64,000 nucleotides of DNA from Bacillus mojavensis RO-H-1 = KCTC 3706 (GTDB lineage Bacteria > Bacillota > Bacilli > Bacillales > Bacillaceae): the NCBI RefSeq assembly GCF_000245335.1, contig NZ_JH600280.1, positions 124,001 to 188,000 of the forward strand, given 5' to 3'. Both the position numbers and the translations under genes were made by a program. The notes under the pieces were generated by a model that searched no databases, was not told the origin of the DNA, and was given only the letters and a program-made list of their open reading frames with translations. Below are positions 57,302-64,000 of this stretch, piece after piece (the stretch's first letter is position 1; every line of letters starts with the position of its first letter).

Positions 57302-57330
57302 ATTATACCAAAGCTCTTGTCCCTTTACAA
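57302..57330 (-). promoter_or_regulatory. SigA promoter of the rpsF operon
   Basis: TTGTAA and TATAAT are separated by 17 bases on the minus strand, about 20 bases before the leader hairpin. Confidence 0.82.
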
Positions 57331-57337
57331 CTGCATC

Positions 57338-58438
57338 CTATACATTAAATCGGAAATGAATTACATCTCCGTCTTTTACCACGTAATCTTTACCTTCAAG
57401 ACGGACTTTTCCGGCTTCCTTCGCTCCTGCCATGCCGCCGCCCGCAAGAAGATCCTCATAAGCAACCGTTTCAGCGCGAATGAAGCCGCGCTCAAAGTCA
57501 CTATGAATAATTCCAGCGCATTCAGGGGCCTTCATGCCTTTTTTGAATGTCCAAGCTCTGACTTCCTGTTCACCAGCTGTGAAATATGTTGCCAGCCCAA
57601 GCAGGGAGTAAGATGCTTTAATCAGCTGATCAAGACCTGATTCTTCAATACCCAGCTCTTCAAGGAACATTTGCTTTTCATCGCCTTCAAGCTCAGCGAT
57701 TTCGGATTCAATCTTCGCACAAACGACGATGACTTCTGCGTTTTCGCCGGCAGCGTATTCACGAATCTTCGCTACATATTCATTGCCAGACGGATCAGCC
57801 ACTTCATCTTCACTTACGTTCGCAACATACAAAATAGGCTTTGACGTCAGCAAATGAAGCTGCTTTACAAGCTTTTGCTGCTCTTCAGTAAACTCAACAG
57901 AACGAGCAGGCTTTTCATTCTCAAACGCTTCTTTCAGTTTAGACAAAATGTCAAACTCAAACACAGCCTCTTTATCTTTTTGCTTTGCAAGCTTGCTGAC
58001 ACGTGTAATCCGCTTCTCGACTGTTTCCATATCAGCGAGAATCAGCTCAAGATTGATCGTTTCGATATCATCAATCGGATCAACTTTACCGGAAACGTGT
58101 GTAATATTATCATCAGAAAAAGCACGGACAACGTGGCAGATTGCGTCAACTTGGCGAATATGAGAAAGGAATTTGTTACCGAGACCTTCTCCTTTTGACG
58201 CACCTTTTACGATTCCTGCAATATCAGTGAATTCAAAAGCAGTCGGCACAGTCTTCTTTGGTTGGACAAGCTCAGTCAGCTTTTGCAGACGATCGTCCGG
58301 TACTTCTACAATTCCCACGTTCGGATCAATTGTACAGAACGGGTAGTTGGCTGATTCGGCACCGGCCTGTGTAATTGCGTTAAATAATGTTGATTTCCCG
58401 ACGTTCGGCAAACCGACAATTCCAGCTGTTAAAGCCAT
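57338..58438 (-). CDS. ychF: YchF/EngD-type GTPase/ATPase
   Basis: A 366-residue Obg-family P-loop protein, known in B. subtilis as yyaF/engD, which binds ribosomes and hydrolyses ATP in studied members. G1 is GLPNVGKST (residues 8-16) and the G3-like switch includes FTDIAGIVKGASKGEGLGN. The place of the G4 box reads LYVANVSEDE (NxxE rather than NKxD), as in ATP-preferring YchF proteins. A TGS domain ends the chain. AGGAGATGAAAGA precedes the ATG. The rpsF promoter follows directly downstream. Confidence 0.96.
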   Translation of the reverse strand: MALTAGIVGLPNVGKSTLFNAITQAGAESANYPFCTIDPNVGIVEVPDDRLQKLTELVQPKKTVPTAFEFTDIAGIVKGASKGEGLGNKFLSHIRQVDAICHVVRAFSDDNITHVSGKVDPIDDIETINLELILADMETVEKRITRVSKLAKQKDKEAVFEFDILSKLKEAFENEKPARSVEFTEEQQKLVKQLHLLTSKPILYVANVSEDEVADPSGNEYVAKIREYAAGENAEVIVVCAKIESEIAELEGDEKQMFLEELGIEESGLDQLIKASYSLLGLATYFTAGEQEVRAWTFKKGMKAPECAGIIHSDFERGFIRAETVAYEDLLAGGGMAGAKEAGKVRLEGKDYVVKDGDVIHFRFNV

Positions 58439-58531
58439 TCTTTCATCTCCTCTATATAAAACCGTCATTGCATTAACGTATTTTGAACCTAGAGCAATTA
58501 TAAGGAGGTTCACTGGAAAAGACAAGCTGAC

Positions 58532-58576
58532 AAAAAAGCATCTTCAGCCTGCTGAACCCTCTCATTATGCTTTTTT
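58532..58576 (-). terminator. Terminator at the end of yyaE
   Basis: AAAAAAGCAT pairs with ATGCTTTTTT with an inner TTCAGC-AGG-CTGAA hairpin. It overlaps the last codons of yyaE. Confidence 0.78.
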
Positions 58577-60568
58577 CAAGCCCACTAAACAGTCAAAAAG
58601 CGTACTTCCCATTCCATTATCAGAATTTGTATCTTTTGTCAGCGTATTGACGGAGCCGCCAAAAGCCGCCCACATGCCTTCATCTATATTTATCGTCTTC
58701 GGATGAGCCTGTTTCATCACTTTAACTTTGCCATTCAAACGGCCCCGATCATTGAAAATGACAACCTCGTCTCCATCCTGAAGATTCTGCTCAGCCGCTA
58801 TGTCTGAAGAAATATCGACGTGTATGTGCTGAAGCTTCTCGATGAACGGAATATGCTGTGAATGATTAGAGCGCTGCGGATGAATAGACAAAAGCGTGTA
58901 TGGGTATTTTTCGGCAAGTTCTTCGTTATGGTAAACAGACTCCTCAGGCACTTCCAATTGAAGTGCACCGCTAAATCCTTTTTCTTCAGCTAAAGACGAG
59001 GTAAACTCAAATTTTCCGCTTGGCGTCAGAAACGTAAAGTCATCCCACGGCACCTGTTTAACCGGAAGCGGGAGATGGCCTTTTTCTTTTAGACGCTCAA
59101 GCGTTACACCGTCTGCCTCCAATGAAGAAAGCCCCATCTCCAGAAGTTCTTCAGTACTGTGTTCAAAAAGCTCTCCAAACCCAAGGCGTTTTGCAAGCTC
59201 TGCCCATATCCATCTGTCCGGCTTCGCTTCGCCCTGCGGTTCCACCAGCTTCTTCCCATACTGAACATAATGATGGTACATACTAGAATAGTAAATATCC
59301 TCTTCTTCAAAAACAGTGGCAGTCGGCAAAACATAGTCGCACAGCTGTGCCGTATCGGTCATGATGGAATCAATCGCTACGGTCACCGGAACCTTTTCAA
59401 ATGCTTTTCTTACTTTATTTGTGTTTGGCACCTGAGTCAGCGGGTTCCCGCATGTCACGATAATCATCTCGATCGCAGGATCAGCAGCGGTTAATACCTC
59501 TTCAGCCTGTGTCATCATTGAAAAAGAACGTGATGTCGTTTTTAATTCCGGCAGTGTCAGCTTGGTTTTTGCAAAGCTTTCACCAACCTGGACATTGCCA
59601 AAATTTGCGCCGCCGCCTTTAATACCAACGTTTCCGCTTGCCGCAACAAGCGCATCAATCCAGCGAATCGTCCCGCCGCCATTTTTGTACCGCTGCATAC
59701 CAAGCCCCATAAAAGTAGACACAGGGCCATCGGCATACAGACCAGCAAGAAACTCCAGCTCTTCCATCGTTGTCTCTGTTTTCTCAGCAAATTCTTCTAA
59801 AGAAACAGTACTCAAAAGCTCTTTTACATCATCAAACCCGACAGAATGCTGAGAAATAAAATCCTCATCCGTTCTTCCCGTCTCGATCAGAACCTTCAAA
59901 ACAGCCGCAGCAAGCCAGCCGTCCATTCCCGGCTTTACAGAAATATAACGGTCAGCCAGTTTTGCAGTCGGATTAAAAATCGGATCAATCACCGTCAGTG
60001 TTGCGCCCTTTTTCTTTACCTGCTGCAAATGGTGATAAAGATGCATATTTGTCCTTGATACATTTCTGCCCCACACAACGACGTGTTTGCTGTTGTAAAT
60101 ATCAAGCGGCCCGTGCCCATACGACCGGCCGAAATCCCAGCTTTGCGCCTCTATACCAGAGCCCCAGCAAATGCTTCCGACAATCTCTGTCACACCGCCA
60201 TACGCATTAAAAAAACGCTGATCTAGCGCTTTTAACAAACCGTTATTGGCGTAATCATGGCTGTGCAAAACTGCTGTTGTTTCTGACGTCTCCTTAATGT
60301 CCCGAAGTTTATCGGCAATTTCATCAAGAGCCTGCTTCCAGGAAATCCGCACAAACTCGCCATTTTGTTTCTTCATCGGATAGCGAAGCCGATCAGGCGA
60401 GTTTGTTTTCGTCTCTAGCATTCTGCCGCGGCCGCAGATTTTACCTTCTGTAATCGGATGGGTTTGATCTCCGTCCACTTTTGTTACCTTTCCGTCATCA
60501 ACAGTCACCACAAAACCGCAGCTGTCCCAGCAATTCAGAGGGCATGCTGACTGATGCACTTTGCTCAT
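58565..60568 (-). CDS. yyaE: YyaE, molybdopterin oxidoreductase
   Basis: A 667-residue protein of the DMSO reductase/formate dehydrogenase superfamily. The N-terminal Cys cluster CPLNCWDSCGF (residues 8-18), with a fourth Cys in EGKICGRGR, would hold a 4Fe-4S centre. The bis-MGD segments GSICWGSGIEA and VVWGRNVSRTNMHLYHHLQQ and the C-terminal MopB domain (LSIHPQRSNHSQH, then GDEVVIFNDRG) are intact. No signal peptide is present, so it is cytoplasmic; the substrate is unknown. GGAG lies 9 bases from the ATG. Confidence 0.92.
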   Translation of the reverse strand: MSKVHQSACPLNCWDSCGFVVTVDDGKVTKVDGDQTHPITEGKICGRGRMLETKTNSPDRLRYPMKKQNGEFVRISWKQALDEIADKLRDIKETSETTAVLHSHDYANNGLLKALDQRFFNAYGGVTEIVGSICWGSGIEAQSWDFGRSYGHGPLDIYNSKHVVVWGRNVSRTNMHLYHHLQQVKKKGATLTVIDPIFNPTAKLADRYISVKPGMDGWLAAAVLKVLIETGRTDEDFISQHSVGFDDVKELLSTVSLEEFAEKTETTMEELEFLAGLYADGPVSTFMGLGMQRYKNGGGTIRWIDALVAASGNVGIKGGGANFGNVQVGESFAKTKLTLPELKTTSRSFSMMTQAEEVLTAADPAIEMIIVTCGNPLTQVPNTNKVRKAFEKVPVTVAIDSIMTDTAQLCDYVLPTATVFEEEDIYYSSMYHHYVQYGKKLVEPQGEAKPDRWIWAELAKRLGFGELFEHSTEELLEMGLSSLEADGVTLERLKEKGHLPLPVKQVPWDDFTFLTPSGKFEFTSSLAEEKGFSGALQLEVPEESVYHNEELAEKYPYTLLSIHPQRSNHSQHIPFIEKLQHIHVDISSDIAAEQNLQDGDEVVIFNDRGRLNGKVKVMKQAHPKTINIDEGMWAAFGGSVNTLTKDTNSDNGMGSTLFDCLVGLKKA

Positions 60569-60618
60569 CGCCGTCTTCTCCTTACCTTCTATATGAAAAA
60601 GCATGAGTGTCAGCCTTT

Positions 60619-60825
60619 TTATGAAGTAGGCTCCTCATGCTTGACCAGTACTTTTTTTACTTTTCTTTCAAATTCTTTTCTCGGAATCATCACACTGTGA
60701 GAGCAACCCTCACACTTAATCCGAATATCCATTCCCATACGTATGATTTTCCATCTGTTTGCTCCGCATGGGTGCGGTTTCTTCATTTCTACAATATCTT
60801 TCAGGCCAAAGTCTTTATCCGCCAA
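60619..60825 (-). CDS. yyzM: YyzM, DUF951 protein
   Basis: A 68-residue protein with the DUF951 pattern LKDIVEMKKPHPCGANRWKI, then RIKCEGCSHSVMIPR. The C-x-G and CxxC spacing suggests zinc or nucleic-acid binding; function unknown. GAGAGGTG precedes ATG. It sits 50 bases ahead of yyaE on the same strand. Confidence 0.88.
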   Translation of the reverse strand: MADKDFGLKDIVEMKKPHPCGANRWKIIRMGMDIRIKCEGCSHSVMIPRKEFERKVKKVLVKHEEPTS

Positions 60826-60918
60826 GACCCTTCACCTCTCTTCATAAACTGCTGAATCTATTGTACAAAAAAACTGATCACTAGAGCAATCATCATACCC
60901 AAAAAGAAGAACATCCTC

Positions 60919-61935
60919 TTATTTCCATTTACTTAAAATAGGATATAACAGCAAACAAACTAATAGATAAAGATTCAGCATTCCATAAATGGGATACAGA
61001 AAAGCGATTAAATCGGAAAAACCGAAAGAAGTAAAAGGCACCATCAACACTAACAGAATCAATACAATCATCCATCTCGGCATGTGAAGAAATGCCATGA
61101 GCCGACTGGACAATCCGAATAAACCAGCCACTGTCGTCGTATATATCGCAAGGCACAGCACCGCAGTCATACATAAAAAAAGAAAATAAGGGGCGCCTTC
61201 CAGAACGGCAAACAGCGGAATTTCAAATTGAGAAAGGGAGCCCGCCAGCTCCACTAATGTTTCATTATAAACAAAAGAGATCACGCCAAAAATAAGACCG
61301 CTGGCCACACTGGCGATTTTAGCTTCTCCCAGCCCTTTCATTTCTTTCCCGACAGATGATAGTATCGCGACCACCGAAAGAATATTTAAAGAAGTAAACG
61401 TAATGCTGGCAGGCCAGTTATACTGCCGGCTCAAATCTATCGTCCACGTATGGTGATGAGTGCTCTGAAATGAAAATAACGCGTACAGCAGACCCGCTAC
61501 TAAAATAGGAATTAAAATGGCATTCACAGATAAAATCCCATTCACATCCCAAAAAAACAAACAAACCGTCACGATGCAAAGCAGCGCAATCCCCCACCAA
61601 AAAGGGAGCTTGTACATCTGCAGTGTCACTCCGCCTCCTGCGATCATCACCATGGTTGTAGAAAATAAATAAAAGACAATCAGAATATCATAAATTTTCG
61701 CCAGCCACGGTCCCATTAAATGTTCAAGAACCGGCAGAAAGTGAGTGGATTGAACCTTAAAACTGATTTTCATCACAATATAAGACGAGAAAATGAACAT
61801 TACTGTAAACAGCACAATAGCCAGTCCGCTTTCTGCGCCAAAAAACTGCCATATCTCCTGACCGCTTGCATATCCGGCGCCGATCAGACTGCCCAATATA
61901 AGGAGCATCCACCTCATTCCGGCTCTCCACAACAT
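60919..61935 (-). CDS. yyaD: YyaD, integral membrane protein (YkvI-like)
   Basis: A 338-residue protein with about ten hydrophobic helices. The start MRWMLLILGSLIGAGYASGQ EIWQFF resembles amino-acid/nucleobase-type transporters of the APC fold (GAGYASGQE as the unwound-helix motif), as in YkvI. The substrate is unknown. GAGGTGAT precedes the ATG. It is not clearly in an operon with yyzM, as about 90 bases separate them. Confidence 0.85.
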   Translation of the reverse strand: MLWRAGMRWMLLILGSLIGAGYASGQEIWQFFGAESGLAIVLFTVMFIFSSYIVMKISFKVQSTHFLPVLEHLMGPWLAKIYDILIVFYLFSTTMVMIAGGGVTLQMYKLPFWWGIALLCIVTVCLFFWDVNGILSVNAILIPILVAGLLYALFSFQSTHHHTWTIDLSRQYNWPASITFTSLNILSVVAILSSVGKEMKGLGEAKIASVASGLIFGVISFVYNETLVELAGSLSQFEIPLFAVLEGAPYFLFLCMTAVLCLAIYTTTVAGLFGLSSRLMAFLHMPRWMIVLILLVLMVPFTSFGFSDLIAFLYPIYGMLNLYLLVCLLLYPILSKWK

Positions 61936-61941
61936 TATCAC

Positions 61942-62494
61942 CTCATAGGTAAAGAGTTCAGCTTGTTTCCGTTATTGTTACTATATAAAACGCTAATAAC
62001 AAAAATGCCTATTTTCATAGAAAAACAAAAAATAATGACTGGAGTGAAATTATCATACAAAATACACATAAAAAAAGACCGTCTAAACAGACAGTCAAAA
62101 CACAGAATTCCATCCTCTACTTCCTTCCAATCTAACCTGATACTTCCTAAAATAAATGTTCGACAGGCTCAATGCCAAAAATTCAAAAATTCCGGTATTA
62201 GAAGTCAATTTCAATCCTTCGATCATTGTAAACTTCATTAGGCGTTCCGTATTCACATGATTGCTTCATTACCAGAATCATAAACAAATTAGACAGCAGA
62301 CCAAATCTTGCGTCATCTGAAGCACTGCGACACAATATTTGTAAACAACCTCTATCTTCTCCTCTCTGTATTCATAAATCCGTAAACAGACACAAAGCAT
62401 AAAAAACCTAACTGCTGGATATAATGTAAACAACCTTACATACCAAAAAAACACATCCCTAGCAATTCCGATACCTAACAAGGAAGTGAAACCT
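61942..62494. other. Gap between yyaD and yyaC with decayed coding traces
   Basis: A minus-strand hairpin with T-run lies at about 62071-62098 (GACTGTCT/AGACGGTC), like a gene terminator. To its right, on the minus strand, a few broken frames such as MKQSCEYGTPNEVYNDRRIE and FGIEPVEHLF occur without starts. In B. subtilis 168 the small gene yyaB lies in this neighbourhood, and these may be its traces. The yyaC promoter must be near the right end. Confidence 0.4.
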
Positions 62495-63112
62495 ATGAAT
62501 CGAAAAGGCGGGCTTTTTTCTTCTCAGGAACGAGTAAAGCAATATGTTTCACATACAGATACAGCTGCAGCAAAACAAATACAAACGATTCTTTCTTCAT
62601 CCTTACGTAAAGCTGCCGGCAGGCCAATTGTTGTGGTTTGTATCGGAACAGACCGTTCAACTGGTGACTCATTAGGCCCGCTCGTAGGAATGAAACTCAA
62701 ACAGATGCAGCTCACCAGATTCCACGTCTACGGCACCCTGTCTGATCCCGTGCATGCTGTAAATATGAAGGACAAATTAATGGAAATTCACAAATTACAT
62801 AAAAACCCATTTATTATAGCGGTGGATGCATGCTTAGGGCGTGTGAAAAGCGTAGGTTCATTCCAAATCGGAGAGGGTCCTTTAAAGCCTGGGGCCGGTG
62901 TACAGAAGGATCTTCCTGAGGTAGGAGATCTCCATGTGAACGGAATTGTAAATGTGAGCGGTTTCATGGAGTACTTTGTTTTACAAAATACAAGGCTTCA
63001 CTTGGTCATGAGTATGGCAAATGTTCTTGCTGAGGGACTGAGTTTAACAGATCGAACAGAGTGGAGGCAGGAACGGCTTAGTCCGCTGCAAAGACTCACA
63101 GGACGATTATAA
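62495..63112 (+). CDS. yyaC: YyaC, spore protease-like DUF1256 protein
   Basis: A 205-residue protein of the DUF1256 family, related in fold to the germination protease GPR and made during sporulation. Motifs are RPIVVVCIGTDRSTGDSLGP, the likely active-site region with Asp and Ser, and FIIAVDACLGRVKSVGSF. AAGGAAG precedes the ATG. Convergent with spo0J across a shared terminator. Confidence 0.9.
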   Translation: MNRKGGLFSSQERVKQYVSHTDTAAAKQIQTILSSSLRKAAGRPIVVVCIGTDRSTGDSLGPLVGMKLKQMQLTRFHVYGTLSDPVHAVNMKDKLMEIHKLHKNPFIIAVDACLGRVKSVGSFQIGEGPLKPGAGVQKDLPEVGDLHVNGIVNVSGFMEYFVLQNTRLHLVMSMANVLAEGLSLTDRTEWRQERLSPLQRLTGRL

Positions 63113-63113
63113 A

Positions 63114-63144
63114 ACAAAAAACCATCTTCAATAGAGATGGTTTT
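63114..63144. terminator. Bidirectional terminator between yyaC and spo0J
   Basis: AAAACCATCT pairs with AGATGGTTTT around CAATAG, with A- and T-runs on both sides. Confidence 0.9.
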
Positions 63145-63150
63145 CTTTCA

Positions 63151-63999
63151 TTACGACTCTCGTTCTGATAAAAGCTCTAAGATCCGTTCAAGATCCTCGT
63201 TGGAGAAAAACTCAATTTCGATTTTACCTTTTTTCTTTTGTCTCTTAATATTTACTGTTGTACCAAAATAATTTTGGAGATACGATTCCCGTTCTTTGAT
63301 AACCGCATCCTTCACAGGTTCTTTTTTCTTTGTTTCACGTGGAACATTCTCATTTAATTGCTGAATCAGCTGCTCAAGCTGACGAACGTTAAGCTGTTCT
63401 GCAATCACTTTTTGCACAAGCGGTTCAAGCTTGTTTTTATTTTTCAAACCAAGAAGTGTGCGGCCATGCCCCATAGAGAGCGTGCCTTCCGCAATCAGCT
63501 GCTGAATGTTCTCAGGCAGTGTCAGCAATCTTAAATGGTTGGCAATATGCGGCCTGCTTTTTCCTAGACGTTTTGCAAGCTGCTCTTGCGTAACATCTAA
63601 GTGCTTAAGCAAAGAGTCATAAGCCTGAGCCTCTTCCAGCGGTGATAAATCCTCACGCTGAAGGTTTTCCAGTAAAGCAATTTCTCTCATTAACGCCTCT
63701 GATAATTCACGGACAATCGCTGGAACAGTTTCTAATCCTGCAAGCTTTGCCGCCCGAAAGCGCCGTTCACCCGCAACGATATCATAGCCTTTTAAAGATT
63801 TTCTGACGATAAGCGGCTGGAGAATGCCATGCTGCAGCACAGATTCCTTTAGCTCAGCTAGCGCTTCGTTGTCAAAGTGTTTTCTTGGCTGATAAGGATT
63901 AGGGCGTAAATCGGTAACTTTGATTTCCTCAACTGTCTCTTCAGACAAATCAACCTGATTAAACAACGCATTAATCCCTTTTCCAAGGCCTTTAGCCAT
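63151..63999 (-). CDS. spo0J: Spo0J, ParB-family chromosome segregation protein
   Basis: A 282-residue CTP-dependent DNA clamp that loads at parS and recruits SMC; with Soj it regulates DnaA and sporulation. The N-terminal MAKGLGKGINALF is the Soj-activating peptide. The ParB CTPase motifs are TDLRPNPYQPRKHF and VAGERRFRAA. The HTH is LAKRLGKSRPHIANHLRLL, and the C-terminal dimerisation domain ends DLERILELLSERES. The whole gene fits, starting one base from the window end. It carries its own parS. Confidence 0.98.
   Translation of the reverse strand: MAKGLGKGINALFNQVDLSEETVEEIKVTDLRPNPYQPRKHFDNEALAELKESVLQHGILQPLIVRKSLKGYDIVAGERRFRAAKLAGLETVPAIVRELSEALMREIALLENLQREDLSPLEEAQAYDSLLKHLDVTQEQLAKRLGKSRPHIANHLRLLTLPENIQQLIAEGTLSMGHGRTLLGLKNKNKLEPLVQKVIAEQLNVRQLEQLIQQLNENVPRETKKKEPVKDAVIKERESYLQNYFGTTVNIKRQKKKGKIEIEFFSNEDLERILELLSERES
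63331..63346. other. parS site inside spo0J
   Basis: TGTTTCACGTGGAACA (complement TGTTCCACGTGAAACA) is the known intragenic parS of B. subtilis spo0J, differing at one position from the full palindrome. Confidence 0.95.
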
Positions 64000-64000
64000 T

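Noticed and set aside
62278-62481. A 67-codon minus-strand membrane protein gene
   Set aside because: No ribosome site, composition unlike neighbouring genes, and it overlaps the leader of yyaC; treated as a chance or decayed frame.

Overview
The window is chromosomal DNA of a Bacillus subtilis-group bacterium from the left flank of oriC. The gene order walJ-walI-walH-walK-walR, a four-tRNA cluster, purA, yycE, dnaC, yycD to yycA, rplI-gdpP-yybS, cotF, ppaC, yybP ... yyaL, yyaK, yyaJ, maa, yyaH, ccpB, exoA, rpsR-ssbA-rpsF, ychF, yyaE, yyaD, yyaC and spo0J is that of B. subtilis 168. Several proteins (CotF, Maa, YyaD) differ enough that a sister species or divergent strain is as likely as B. 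subtilis itself. Most core genes lie on the minus strand, as expected if the origin is just beyond the right end.

Layout. 1-5300: the WalRK essential two-component operon (walJ truncated by the window edge). 5600-6065: tRNA-Lys, -Glu, -Asp, -Phe, with a one-base-short tRNA-Glu. 6286-14090: purA with inverted PurBoxes, dnaC and small yyc genes. 14127-20100: ribosomal L9, the c-di-AMP phosphodiesterase GdpP, coat protein CotF and pyrophosphatase PpaC. 20101-20910: a manganese riboswitch (yybP-ykoY class) ahead of an unrecognised 36-residue basic peptide and the YybP lipoprotein. 21000-27050: yybO, yybI, yybF, yybE, yybD, yybC with decayed fragments between them. 27065-48500: an AT-rich, strain-variable accessory region. 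48699-63999: conserved genes again, ending with spo0J/parB. Three parS sites (in walK, upstream of yybS, and in spo0J) mark the origin domain.

The most unusual structure is in the accessory region. Six extra copies or stubs of the 5' end of yyaL are scattered between 32.3 and 47.1 kb, left of the complete yyaL gene. Almost all stop at the same codons, those for the thioredoxin-like Cys-His-Trp-Cys-His motif, and four continue into the same non-yyaL sequence. The best copy also includes about 185 bp of the yyaL upstream region. The simplest reading is that DNA cassettes have entered repeatedly at this point of yyaL. Each would bring a replacement promoter and 5' end that restores the gene, leaving the displaced 5' end behind. 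No recombinase is visible in the window, so the mechanism is inferred.

Cassette cargo includes a YdfHI-like two-component system with a YdfJ-like MMPL exporter, yyaQ-yyaP, two MFS exporters with a cupin-type XRE regulator, an accessory FabF with a divergent regulator, and small secreted peptides. One peptide resembles the LCI antimicrobial family, and another is a decayed precursor beside a duplicated small membrane protein. Several pseudogenes (maa, an EamA transporter, a glyoxalase-like gene, an unknown gene with one internal stop) show decay or sequence errors. No prophage, intact insertion sequence or CRISPR array was seen.
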